A DNA stretch of 64,000 nucleotides from UBA2387 sp019454665 (GCA_045862995.1 BTVX01000012.1:32688-96687), one strand, 5' to 3'; shown: positions 50,418 to 59,463, numbered from the stretch's first letter. The notes: generated by a model from the letters alone, not told the origin. Made by a program: numbers and translations.

Positions 50418-53400
50418 ACCACCGCGTCCGAGTTGAGGATCGCCTGAACCCCGACCGTGAGGGCGGCGAGTTCGATCGGGTCGGCAGCCGCCGACTTGGT
50501 CTCGCCCACGGCGACCAGCTTGGCCGCCGCGTCGGGGTCGGCCTGGTACCGCGCCCGTTGGTCGGCGACCAGGTCCTCCAGAATCGCGAGTTCGCCGGAC
50601 GTCGGATGGCGACCCGCCAACCTCAGGAACGCGAACCGCAGCCTGCTCGGCGTGTCAGGCCGAGCCCCCAGCGCGCGCTCGGCCAGCACACGGGCGGCTT
50701 CGACGAACTGGACGTCGTTCAGCAGGGCCAACGCTTGCAGCGGCGTACTGGTCGAAGGTCGGCGCGTGACGCACGCCTCGCGCGAGGTCGCGTCGAACAG
50801 CATCATCGTGGGGACGGGCGTCGTGCGCTTCCACGTCGAGTACAGGCTACGCCGATACAGCCCCTCGCCCTTGCTCTGGACGAACGGCGGGCTGAACGCG
50901 TTGTTCTCCTGCCAAAGCCCGGCGGGCTGGTAGGGGTTCACCGGCGGGCCGCCGACCTTTTCGACGAGCAGGCCCGAGGCCGCCAGCGCCACATCCCGCA
51001 TCATCTCGCCCGAGAGCCGTTGGCTGGGGCCGCGCGCGAGCCACTTGTTGGTGGGATCAAGGTCGCTGCGCCGCGCCGAATCCTGCGCGTAAGTCGCCGA
51101 CAGAGCGATCCGGCGCAGCGTCTTCTTCACGTCCCAGCCGTCTTCGACGAAGCGCCGCGCAAGGAAGTCGAGCAACTCGGGGTGGCTGGGCGCCGCACCC
51201 TGGACGCCGAAGTTCTCGCTGGTTTCCACGAGCCCCGTTCCGAACATCGCCTGCCAGAAGCGGTTGACGGCCACGCGGGCCGTGAGCGGATGGTCCCCCG
51301 ACGTGGCCCACCGGGCGAGCGCGAGCCGATCGTTGCGCGCGGCCTTCAGCGGCGGCAAAACGGCGGGGACACCTCGTCGGACCAGCGTCGCGCGGCCCTT
51401 GGGTGCGTCGTATTGGCCCCGCGCCAGCAGGTGGGCGGGAATCGGGGGCTTGGCTTCGCGCATCACCGAAATCTCGCGGATCTGCTCCTCGAACTCGGCC
51501 AGCCGCTTCTCGGCATCCGCCAGGGCCTGGCGCGCTTGGGCCACGCCCGGTTCGCCGCCGTGGGTCCACGCGTCGCGCGGGTCGGCGGGGCGACCGTCGA
51601 ACAAGGCGCGGACTTCGGTTGGCCCGATCTCGCGGGCGAAGAAGGCGACGTCGTCCACCTTGCCGCCCTTGAACCCGGCGTCGCGGAACCGCTGGCCGAA
51701 GCACCAATCGCCGCCGCTCGGGCCGTGGTCGCCATAGGCGGCGGTCCGCTTCCACAAGTCGTCGGCGAGGGTCTGGGTGCGCAGGGGCTTGCCGTTCAAG
51801 TAGAGCCGCAGCCCCTTCGCCGAGCCGCTGCCGTCCCACGTCCACGCCAGGTGGGACCACTGCTCTTGGGGGATGCGCGCAGCGCTCCGCACCGCGACGG
51901 CGTTCCCCGGCCAATGGCGCATCACGCGGGCCGTGACGAAGCCGTCCTCGAGCATCAGGTCGGAGCCGCAGAAGCCGACGTCGGTGCCGCCTGTCCGGTG
52001 CAACAGCACCACCGGCCCCTTCTGACCGGGGTCGGAGACCCAGAACGACCACGAGAACGGCTCCCAGCGGTCCTTGGCCGGAAGACCCTTGACCGCCACG
52101 CCGTTGTCGCCATCGAACAAAGCGGCCGCGCCTCGCCTGCCGGGAGTCGTGCCGAGTCCCGCCAACGCCACACCGTGGGCGTCGCCCGAGACGCCACTGA
52201 CGAACTTGCCTTCCTTCAGGTTCTCGAAGTCGAGGGTCAGCGCCGGACCGGCGGGGGCTTTGGGCTCGGCGGTTCGCGCCGAAGCCTTGGCTTGCGTCAG
52301 GCGTTCGCGGGCGGCGTTTCGCGCCCGCTTGAGCGTGGTCAACGTCGCTTCCTGTTCGGGCGTCGGCAGGAGCAGCGAGGGGGTGGGCACGATCTCGGTG
52401 CTGAGCAGCAGGCCGTACTCCTCGATCGAGTTGAAGTAGGCGTAGAACTGGAAGAACTCGCGTTGCGTGATCGGGTCGAACTTGTGGTCGTGGCAGCGGG
52501 CGCACGCCAAGGTCAGGCCCAACACGGCCGTGCCAAACGTGGCCGTCCGGTCCACGGCGTATTCGGTCTTGAACTCCTCGGCGATCGAGCCACCCTCGTT
52601 CGACTGCCGGTGCAGCCGGTTGAAGGCCGTGGCCAGGACCTGGTCGCGCGTGGCGTTGGGCAGCAGGTCGCCGGCTAGTTGTTCGGTGAGGAACCGGTCG
52701 TACGGCATGTTGGCGTTGAGCGCGCGAACCACCCAATCGCGGTACGGCCACGTCGGCATGAGCAGGTCCGACTGGTAGCCGTAGCTGTCGGCGTACCGGG
52801 CGACGTCGAGCCAATCGGTGGCCCACCGCTCGCCGAATCGGGTGCTGGCCAACAGCCGATCCACCACGGCCCCTCGGTCGCCCGTGCGGACGAAGTCGGC
52901 GATCTCGGCCTCGGTGGGCGGCAGCCCGGTGAGGTCCAGGGTGACGCGCCGCAGCCAGCGCTCGGGGCTCGCCGGCGGCGAAGGCGCAAGGCCCTCCTGC
53001 CGCATGCGGGCGAACACGAACCGATCGAGGTCGTCGCGCGCCCACCCTTCGCCCGTCTGCGGGACGGACACCCGCTTGGGCAGCGGCTCGAACGACCACA
53101 GTTTGGTGTACTTCGCCCCTTCCAGAATCCACTGGCGCAGGAGCGACTTTTCACGGTCGGTGAGACTCTTGCCGCTGCCTTCGGGCGGCATGGGGTTCTC
53201 GGGGTCGTGGATGCGCTTCAGGATCAGGCTGTTTTCGGGGTCGCCCGGCACGATGGGCCACTTGCCATTTCTCGCGGCGAACGCGCCTTGCGGCGTGTCG
53301 AGCCGGAGGTCGGCCATGCGGCTGGATGGGTCCGGCCCGTGGCACTTGAAGCACTTGTCGCTGAGGATGGGCAGGATGTCGCGCCCGAAGTGGACGGGGT

Positions 53401-53500
53401 CGCGGGCCGGGGCGCTTTGGGGCGTCATCAGGCACGCGGCGACGAACCACCCCGCGCCCGCCGCAAGGCCCGCACGTCCGATCCAGGGCGACTTCGCCAT
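50405..53500 (-). CDS. Planctomycete-type cytochrome C / DUF1549 / LamG / DUF1553 protein
   Basis: 1031 residues. Signal peptide, then a planctomycete cytochrome C domain with haem motif C50-F-K-C53-H54 (KCFKCHGPDPSSRMADLRLD), DUF1549 (DLDRFVFARMRQEGL, LDLTGLPPTEAEI) with a second haem motif in CARCHDHKFDPIT, a LamG/concanavalin-like domain at about 420-600 (FSWSFWVSDPG, QWSHLAWTWDG, VDDVAFFAREIGPTEVRALF) and DUF1553 at the C terminus (NRFWQAMFGTGLVETSENFG). In Planctomycetes these are usually followed by a DUF1501 sulfatase-like gene; none is here. TAATCT ends seven bases before the ATG. Role in polysaccharide use is suspected, not shown. Confidence 0.87.
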   Translation of the reverse strand: MAKSPWIGRAGLAAGAGWFVAACLMTPQSAPARDPVHFGRDILPILSDKCFKCHGPDPSSRMADLRLDTPQGAFAARNGKWPIVPGDPENSLILKRIHDPENPMPPEGSGKSLTDREKSLLRQWILEGAKYTKLWSFEPLPKRVSVPQTGEGWARDDLDRFVFARMRQEGLAPSPPASPERWLRRVTLDLTGLPPTEAEIADFVRTGDRGAVVDRLLASTRFGERWATDWLDVARYADSYGYQSDLLMPTWPYRDWVVRALNANMPYDRFLTEQLAGDLLPNATRDQVLATAFNRLHRQSNEGGSIAEEFKTEYAVDRTATFGTAVLGLTLACARCHDHKFDPITQREFFQFYAYFNSIEEYGLLLSTEIVPTPSLLLPTPEQEATLTTLKRARNAARERLTQAKASARTAEPKAPAGPALTLDFENLKEGKFVSGVSGDAHGVALAGLGTTPGRRGAAALFDGDNGVAVKGLPAKDRWEPFSWSFWVSDPGQKGPVVLLHRTGGTDVGFCGSDLMLEDGFVTARVMRHWPGNAVAVRSAARIPQEQWSHLAWTWDGSGSAKGLRLYLNGKPLRTQTLADDLWKRTAAYGDHGPSGGDWCFGQRFRDAGFKGGKVDDVAFFAREIGPTEVRALFDGRPADPRDAWTHGGEPGVAQARQALADAEKRLAEFEEQIREISVMREAKPPIPAHLLARGQYDAPKGRATLVRRGVPAVLPPLKAARNDRLALARWATSGDHPLTARVAVNRFWQAMFGTGLVETSENFGVQGAAPSHPELLDFLARRFVEDGWDVKKTLRRIALSATYAQDSARRSDLDPTNKWLARGPSQRLSGEMMRDVALAASGLLVEKVGGPPVNPYQPAGLWQENNAFSPPFVQSKGEGLYRRSLYSTWKRTTPVPTMMLFDATSREACVTRRPSTSTPLQALALLNDVQFVEAARVLAERALGARPDTPSRLRFAFLRLAGRHPTSGELAILEDLVADQRARYQADPDAAAKLVAVGETKSAAADPIELAALTVGVQAILNSDAVVWKR

Positions 53501-53561
53501 GGCGCGAAGATTACCGAAGCGGACCGGCTCCGGTTTCGTCGCATCGCAGTGAACCTCGGGC

Positions 53562-54536
53562 TCAGGGCCGAGGCGGGTTGCGTTGCGGGATCGGGGAGAC
53601 CGCGCGAATCCGGTTGATCTTGCCGTCGCTGTAGGGTACGCCGATCATGGGCACCACGCGCGTCCGCGTGACTCTGGCTCCGTGCAAGAAGGCCTGCCAT
53701 TCGCCCGCCGATTCAAAGCCATAGGCCCTGAAGCCGCCGATCAGGCTCTCCATATAGTCGGGTGGCTGTCGAGATGCAAACGCCTGAAAGCTCTCGCCAA
53801 CGTTGGGCAAGGCGACGCCTTGCGACATAGCGGCGCGCAAAGCGATTTCGGCCTCGGTGGCTCTTTGGTTCTGGCGCGCGAGTTCCGCAGCGACCTGTTC
53901 GGAGAATCGCGCCGAGCCCGCCGCCTTGCGGTCGCTCGACGCCAGCGTCGGCCCGAACGAGAAGACGAGCGCATCGGGGTACGGCTCTGGACGTGGCAGC
54001 TTCTCCAGCTTGCGCCGATCCGGCTTGATTTCCGTGAAGTCTTGGGCTCTGAGGGGGTCGCCAGGCCGGCCAGGCAGGTCAATTCGCACGGTGCGGCCGC
54101 CTTCGCTGAGCGTGACGGATGCCGACGCATAGAGGAGTAGCGCGTTGCAGTCGAGTAGCGCGTCGCCTAGTTCGCTGGCCACTTGCGTCGTCGCCAGCAG
54201 CGCCCGAGCTTTGGCAACGGTTTCACGGTCTCTCAGCACCCTTTCGTTTGGCCCAGCGGCCTCGATGAGCGCGCCGAGGGAAGCGTTGAGTTCGTCCATC
54301 GCGGCCAGATTGAACAGGTTCTTCGATCGCACGAAGGTGAATTCGTCCTGGCGGGCGACGAGATAACCGTTCGACTCGGCTTCGCGCCTCAGTTCGTCAC
54401 CGGTCAGCTTGATCAGGCGGGTTTCGAACTCGGTCGGCTGGGCGTGCGTGGCCAAAACGGTGACTGGGTGCACAGGCGGCCTCGCCTGCGGACCGAGCAA
54501 GGCCACGCCGAGGAGCAGAGCTGTCCAATCAACCAT
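53562..54536 (-). CDS. Secreted or anchored protein of unknown function
   Basis: 324 residues from the ATG at 54536, which overlaps the upstream gene by eight bases. Short hydrophobic N terminus (WTALLLGVALLGPQ), then mixed alpha/beta sequence with no known motif (TRLIKLTGDELRREAESNGY, SKNLFNLAAMDELNASLGAL, VAAELARQNQRATEAEIALR). Codon use is a little less GC-rich than in neighbours. Second gene of the unit controlled by the poly-G promoter. Confidence 0.6.
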   Translation of the reverse strand: MVDWTALLLGVALLGPQARPPVHPVTVLATHAQPTEFETRLIKLTGDELRREAESNGYLVARQDEFTFVRSKNLFNLAAMDELNASLGALIEAAGPNERVLRDRETVAKARALLATTQVASELGDALLDCNALLLYASASVTLSEGGRTVRIDLPGRPGDPLRAQDFTEIKPDRRKLEKLPRPEPYPDALVFSFGPTLASSDRKAAGSARFSEQVAAELARQNQRATEAEIALRAAMSQGVALPNVGESFQAFASRQPPDYMESLIGGFRAYGFESAGEWQAFLHGARVTRTRVVPMIGVPYSDGKINRIRAVSPIPQRNPPRP

Positions 54537-54999
54537 TCCCGCCACCACCAGGACCTTCTTCCAAGCTCTGGTCCTCTGTCAGGAGTGCGGCGGTGCGGTC
54601 GTTTCGGTAGCGGCTGAAGGGACCCTGCACGGGATTGACGGACACCCACTTCTCTTGACCACCATTGGTCGTAATCCGCAATTTGTAGTAACGAGCCGTT
54701 TGAGCCGGAACGATGCCGGGGCCCGATTCGCCAGACCAATTGTGGCTGATGATGAATCGGGTCGCGAAGTATGAGTTCCAGGGCGGCAACGTGCTTGTTG
54801 AACCATCGCACTCGCTCTGATAGGCATGGCTGTGGGACTGGACTCCGTATGGCACTGGGTAGATGTTCATGTTGGTGATCGTGCGCATGTGTTCGAAGGT
54901 ATAGCTCTCCGGATAGCTGTATGTGTCCGCAGGAACTGTTGACCAGTCCGCGACCAAACCCGACGCCAACAAGATGCTCAATTGCAGGAATAGCTCCAT
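54529..54999 (-). CDS. Small secreted protein behind a poly-G promoter
   Basis: 156 residues, unrecognised. MELFLQLSILLASGLVADWS is a signal peptide; the mature part is short, rich in Ser, Tyr and His (TYSYPESYTFEHMRTITNMN, PYGVQSHSHAYQSECDG) and ends in a glycine run. One cysteine. The ATG at 54999 is six bases from the -10 hexamer CATACT; longer upstream starts would include the promoter itself. First gene of a two-gene unit. A surface-exposed product would suit phase-variable control. Confidence 0.6.
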   Translation of the reverse strand: MELFLQLSILLASGLVADWSTVPADTYSYPESYTFEHMRTITNMNIYPVPYGVQSHSHAYQSECDGSTSTLPPWNSYFATRFIISHNWSGESGPGIVPAQTARYYKLRITTNGGQEKWVSVNPVQGPFSRYRNDRTAALLTEDQSLEEGPGGGGNG

Positions 55000-55005
55000 G
55001 AGCAG

Positions 55006-55035
55006 AGTATGCCCCCCCCCCTCACGTTGTGTCAA
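55006..55035 (-). promoter_or_regulatory. Promoter with ten-G tract in the -35/-10 spacer
   Basis: On the minus strand: perfect -35 TTGACA (55035-55030), an 18-base spacer made of caacgtga and ten consecutive G (plus-strand C run 55012-55021), -10 CATACT (55011-55006), then six bases to the ATG. It is the best -35 match in the window. Loss of one G would give the optimal 17-base spacing. Confidence 0.75.
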
Positions 55036-55188
55036 TACTTTCTGTGAAGATTTGAAAACCACTCGAACGGACCTTGCCGGCTCACGTTCCGGGCCGCACG
55101 TGAACCATCCGTCTCAGGTGAATCAACAACGGCTGCGAGCTCGGCCTCCTAGGTCGCAACAGCCCAGCATCATGGTCTAAACTCGGCT

Positions 55189-56778
55189 ATGCCAAACGCC
55201 CCGGACCGAGCCATCTACGACGTCGTCGTTGTCGGGAGCGGGCACAACGGCTTGGTCGCCGCCGCGTACCTGGCCAAGGCCGGCAAGTCGGTGCTGGTCC
55301 TGGAGCGCAACCCAACCCTGGGCGGGGCGACGGCCTCGAAGAAGGTGTTTCCCGACTACGACGCCTACCTCTCCAGCTACTCGTACCTCGTGTCCTTGTT
55401 CCCCCAGAAGATCGCCGACGACCTGGCCCTCCGCTTCGAGACCCGGCAACGGCGGACGGCCTCGTTCACCCCGTACAACGCGCCCGGCGGATCACCCAGG
55501 GGGCTGGTCATCTCGAACGTGGACGAGCAACGCTCGCGAGAGTCGCTGCGCGCCTTGGCCGGAGACCAGCAGTGGGCCGACTACCAGAAGCTGATGGAAT
55601 TGGAGTTGGCGCTTGCCGCCCACGTTTGGCCCACGATGCTGCAACCCCTTCGCTCGAAGCGGGACTTCGAAGCCGACATGAAATCGGAAGTCGAACGCGA
55701 AGCGTGGCGGTCGTTCGTGGAGGAGCCGTTGGGACGCGTTATCGAGCGGTACGCCCACCACGATGTCTTGCGCGGGCTGCTCATGACCGACGGCAAGATC
55801 GGCGTGTTCACCGAGCCCCACGACCCCAGTCTGCTGCAGAATCGGTGCTTCCTCTACCACGTGGTGGGCGGTGGCGACGGCGAGTGGCGCGTCCCGGTGG
55901 GCGGCATGCGCTCGCTCGTCAACGCCTTGGTGCAAGCCGGTCGGGACTCGGGCGTCGAGTTCCTGACCTCGGCGGAGGTGAAGCGGGTGGACTTGGGTCC
56001 GGCGAGGCACACGGTCGCTTTTGTGAACGAAGGCGGCCGAGAGACCTTGGTCGAAGCCGAGCACGTGTTGGTCAATGCGGGACCCAAAACGTTCGCCCGA
56101 ATCTTCGGGGGCGAGTGGCATCCCGAATCCAAGGACGAGGGGTCGGTGATCAAGATCAACATGCTCCTGAAGCGACTGCCGAAGGTCCTTGCCCAAGGGG
56201 TCTCGTCGGAAGAGGCGTTCGCGGGATCGTTCCACATTGACGAGGGGTACGCCCAGATGCAACGCTCCTACGAGACGGCCCGTGGCGGAGTCATCCCCAA
56301 CCCGCCTCCCGGCGAGATGTACTGCCACACGCTCACCGACCCTTCGATCCTCGGCGACGACCTCCGCGCCAAGGGGTTCCACACGCTCACGCTCTTCGGC
56401 CTCGACATGCCCTATCGCCTGTTTGCGGAAGACCACGACGCGCGGCGCGAGCAAGTCCTGAACCTCTATCTCGACGGGCTCGACCGAGTGTGCGAGGGCT
56501 CGTTCCGCGACTGTCTGGCCCTGGACCGCGCCGGTCGCCCGTGCATCGAGATCAAGACGCCTCAAGACCTCGAGCAGGAGATTGATTTGGACCAGGGCAA
56601 CATCTTCCACAACGCCCCGTCTTGGTTCTATGCGGAGTCGGACGAAGAGGCGGGGAGTTGGGGCGTGGATACGGTTCACCCGCGGGTCTATCTGGCGGGT
56701 TCATCGGCTCAAAGGGGCGGGGCCGTGAGCGGAATTCCGGGCCACAACGCGGCGATGCGCGTTCTCGGTCGAGAATGA
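55189..56778 (+). CDS. FAD-dependent phytoene-desaturase-like oxidoreductase (PYROXD2 type)
   Basis: 529 residues. N-terminal FAD site DVVVVGSGHNGLVAAAYLAK with GKSVLVLERN and the GG dinucleotide loop TLGGATAS; middle VPVGGMRSLVNALVQAG; C-terminal GSSAQRGGAVSGIPGHNAA, all typical of the CrtI/PYROXD2-like group. True carotenoid desaturases have a somewhat different C terminus, and no crtB is adjacent, so an unknown amine or lipid oxidation is as likely. TAAACT ends five bases before the ATG. Confidence 0.83.
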   Translation: MPNAPDRAIYDVVVVGSGHNGLVAAAYLAKAGKSVLVLERNPTLGGATASKKVFPDYDAYLSSYSYLVSLFPQKIADDLALRFETRQRRTASFTPYNAPGGSPRGLVISNVDEQRSRESLRALAGDQQWADYQKLMELELALAAHVWPTMLQPLRSKRDFEADMKSEVEREAWRSFVEEPLGRVIERYAHHDVLRGLLMTDGKIGVFTEPHDPSLLQNRCFLYHVVGGGDGEWRVPVGGMRSLVNALVQAGRDSGVEFLTSAEVKRVDLGPARHTVAFVNEGGRETLVEAEHVLVNAGPKTFARIFGGEWHPESKDEGSVIKINMLLKRLPKVLAQGVSSEEAFAGSFHIDEGYAQMQRSYETARGGVIPNPPPGEMYCHTLTDPSILGDDLRAKGFHTLTLFGLDMPYRLFAEDHDARREQVLNLYLDGLDRVCEGSFRDCLALDRAGRPCIEIKTPQDLEQEIDLDQGNIFHNAPSWFYAESDEEAGSWGVDTVHPRVYLAGSSAQRGGAVSGIPGHNAAMRVLGRE

Positions 56779-56838
56779 CGGGCGACGAAGGTCGAGGATG
56801 GTCCATCCGCCGCCTTCATCCGACATAATCCAAACAGC

Positions 56839-58638
56839 ATGCGACCCACCGACGTCGGCGATCCGAACTACTACCACCGAGTGGTGGATTGCCAGTGGGC
56901 GTGCCCGGCGCACACCAACGTGCCCGAGTACATCCGACTCATCGCCCAGGGCCAGTTCACCGAGGCCTACCTGCTCAACCGCGAGTCCAACGTGTTCCCC
57001 GGCATCCTGGGGCGCACGTGCGACCGGCCGTGCGAACCCGCGTGCCGCCGCACCCGAGTGGATGGCAAGCCCGTGGCCATTTGCCGACTCAAGCGCGTGG
57101 CCGCCGACCACAAGGGCGACATCGCCGAGCGGCTGCCCAAGGCGCCCGCCCAAAAGAACGGCAAGCGCATCGCCCTGATCGGCGCGGGTCCGGCTTCGCT
57201 CACGGTGGCGAACGACCTCGCCCCGCTCGGGTACGAGTGCACCATCTTCGAGGCAGGCCCCCGTCCGGGCGGCCTGATGCGCATCAACATCCCGGCCTTC
57301 CGGCTCCCCGAGCACGTGCTGGACGAGGAGATCGGCTACATCTTGGACATGGGGGTGGACTTGCGCCCCAACACGCCCGTGACGAGCCTGAAAGCGCTGC
57401 TCGACGAGGGCGGCTACGATGCCGTGTTCGTGGGCAGCGGCGCGCCGAAAGGCAAGGAGCTCGAACTCCCCGGTCGCCACGACACCGATCAGATCTTCAT
57501 CGGCATCGAATGGCTGGCCTCGATCCACTTCGGCCACATCGAAACCGTGGGCGAGCGTGTTCTCATCATCGGCGTCGGCAACACGGCCATGGACTGCTGC
57601 CGCTCAGCCAAGCGCATCGGCGCGAAGGACGTGAAGGTCGTCGCCCGCAAGACACGCAAGTACTTCAAGGCGTCGCCGTGGGAACTGGAGGACGCCGAGG
57701 AAGAGCAGGTCGAAATCCTGGAGAACCTCTCGCCGGTCCAGTTCGTGCTGGAGAACGGCAAACTGGTCGGCATGGAGTTCGACAAGTTCGTCTCCACCGA
57801 GGTGGATGGCAAGCTCGTCCAGGAGCCCGCCGGACGCGTGACCATCCCGTGCGACACGGTGATCCTCGCCATCGGCCAGGAGAACGCCTTCCCTTGGATC
57901 GAGCGCGAGATCGGCATCGAGTTCGACAAGTGGGACGTGCCCGTGGTGGACAAGACGACGTTCATGTCCACACGCGAGGGCGTGTTCTTCGGGGGCGATG
58001 CCGCCTTCGGCCCCGCCAACATCATCTGGGCGGTCGAGCACGGGCACCAAGCCGCCATCTCGATTGACCGCTATTGCCAGGGCAAGCCGCTCGACGAACG
58101 TCCCCCGATGGGCATGACGCTTGCCAGCACCAAGATGGGCCTGCACGAATGGTCGTACAGCAACAACTACGACCCGCGCGCCCGCCAGAAGATGAAGCAC
58201 GTGGATCTGCCGGTCCGCTTCACGAACATGACCGTGGAGGTCGAGGAAGGCTTCACCGAGGAGCAGACCCGCGCCGAAGTCGAGCGCTGCCTGAACTGCG
58301 ACATCCAGACGCACTTCACCGACAAGCTGTGCATCGAGTGCGACGCGTGCATTGACATCTGCCCGACCGACTGCCTGACCATCGCCCCGTTGGTGGGAGA
58401 GGGCGTGGGCGAGTTGACCGCGCCGCGTTTGGAGCCGCACCAGCCGTTGTTCGTTTCAGGCGGGTTGAAGCAGACGGGCCGCGTGATGGTGAAGGACGAG
58501 AACCTGTGCCTTCACTGCGGGCTTTGCGCCGAGCGCTGCCCGACGTATGCGTGGGACATGCGGAAGTTCGCCTTGCACCAGCCGTACGCCGGCCGCCCCG
58601 CGCCGCTGCACACGCTGCGCGTGCTTCAGGAGGCGTGA
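56839..58638 (+). CDS. Fe-S flavoprotein: GltD-like NAD(P) oxidoreductase with C-terminal ferredoxin domain
   Basis: 599 residues. The N-terminal cluster-binding helical domain carries CQWACPAHTNVPEY and GRTCDRPCEPACRR; GltD/NfnB-like FAD (ALIGAGPASLTVANDLA) and NAD(P) (VLIIGVGNTAMDCCRSAKRI) Rossmann sites follow. C-terminal CIECDACIDICPTDC and CLHCGLCAERCPTYAW bind two 4Fe-4S clusters. Such proteins often accompany 2-oxoacid:ferredoxin oxidoreductase and pass electrons between NAD(P)H and ferredoxin; the catalytic partners are not adjacent here. CATAAT ends nine bases before the ATG. Confidence 0.85.
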   Translation: MRPTDVGDPNYYHRVVDCQWACPAHTNVPEYIRLIAQGQFTEAYLLNRESNVFPGILGRTCDRPCEPACRRTRVDGKPVAICRLKRVAADHKGDIAERLPKAPAQKNGKRIALIGAGPASLTVANDLAPLGYECTIFEAGPRPGGLMRINIPAFRLPEHVLDEEIGYILDMGVDLRPNTPVTSLKALLDEGGYDAVFVGSGAPKGKELELPGRHDTDQIFIGIEWLASIHFGHIETVGERVLIIGVGNTAMDCCRSAKRIGAKDVKVVARKTRKYFKASPWELEDAEEEQVEILENLSPVQFVLENGKLVGMEFDKFVSTEVDGKLVQEPAGRVTIPCDTVILAIGQENAFPWIEREIGIEFDKWDVPVVDKTTFMSTREGVFFGGDAAFGPANIIWAVEHGHQAAISIDRYCQGKPLDERPPMGMTLASTKMGLHEWSYSNNYDPRARQKMKHVDLPVRFTNMTVEVEEGFTEEQTRAEVERCLNCDIQTHFTDKLCIECDACIDICPTDCLTIAPLVGEGVGELTAPRLEPHQPLFVSGGLKQTGRVMVKDENLCLHCGLCAERCPTYAWDMRKFALHQPYAGRPAPLHTLRVLQEA

Positions 58639-58704
58639 GCGCCCGAGAGCAAGGTTTGCGCGGGTCCTTGGACACATTGGGCGCACAAAAGGCAAACCGT
58701 GGCC

Positions 58705-58710
58705 TATACT
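58705..58710 (+). promoter_or_regulatory. -10 element TATACT
   Basis: TATACT followed by a normal 39-base leader with GGAGG (58737-58741). Shows that the organism also uses leadered mRNAs. Confidence 0.5.
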
Positions 58711-58749
58711 CGCGCGTACCAAACGGGACATCCGTTGGAGGACATGATC

Positions 58750-59463
58750 TTGATCAAACGTTCGCTCGCTCTCGTTTCTCTCCTCGCGCTCGCCAGTGTG
58801 GCGGCGCTCGCCCAAGACACCGCGTCGCTCGCTTGGAAGCCCAAGGCCGGCAACACCCTGAAGTTCAAACTGCAGGTGAAAGCCAGCATGGAGGGACAGG
58901 AATTCGCGTTCGGCACCACCATCACCCAGAAGATCCTGGAAGTCCGGCAGAACGGCGAAACCGTCGTCGAAGGCAAGCAAAGCAACTTCACCCTCTCGAT
59001 CGCCGGCGAAGACATGTCGGCGATGATGGGCGACATGTCCATGACCGAAACCAGCACGATGGACCGATTCGGCAACGTGCTGAGCCGCAAGTCGGACGCT
59101 CCCGCCGAGATGGACAACGCCCGACTCGACCAGGCCATCCTGTTCATCTTCCCGCAGAAGGCCGACCTCAGGGTCGGTGAGACGTGGACCCGTTCGGTCA
59201 AGGCCGACGCTTCGAAAGGCCAGCGTGCGGCCGAGGCCACGTTCAAGTTCGAAGGCACCGAGACCGTGAACGGCATCAAGTCGCACAAGGTCACCTACAC
59301 GTTCGCCGAAACCGAAGGCACCGCCGCCATGAAGGTGGATGCGGTCATCTACATCGCCGCCGAGGATGGCGAGCTGGTCAAGGCCGAGTACAAGATGAAG
59401 AACCTCGAACTCGGACCGGGCGCTCCCCCTTCCGACGCCACGGCGACCATCGTCCGCCAGTAA
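58750..59463 (+). CDS. Secreted DUF6263-like protein
   Basis: 237 residues. Signal peptide IKRSLALVSLLALASVAALA, then a mature beta-rich domain (LAWKPKAGNTLKFKLQVKAS, FPQKADLRVGETWTRSVKAD, KVTYTFAETEGTAAMKVDAV) similar in layout to the gene at 44138-44809. GGAGG is two bases from ATG 58744 but eight from TTG 58750, so TTG is the likelier start; the ATG gives only two extra residues. Followed by a strong bidirectional terminator. Confidence 0.7.
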   Translation: MIKRSLALVSLLALASVAALAQDTASLAWKPKAGNTLKFKLQVKASMEGQEFAFGTTITQKILEVRQNGETVVEGKQSNFTLSIAGEDMSAMMGDMSMTETSTMDRFGNVLSRKSDAPAEMDNARLDQAILFIFPQKADLRVGETWTRSVKADASKGQRAAEATFKFEGTETVNGIKSHKVTYTFAETEGTAAMKVDAVIYIAAEDGELVKAEYKMKNLELGPGAPPSDATATIVRQ

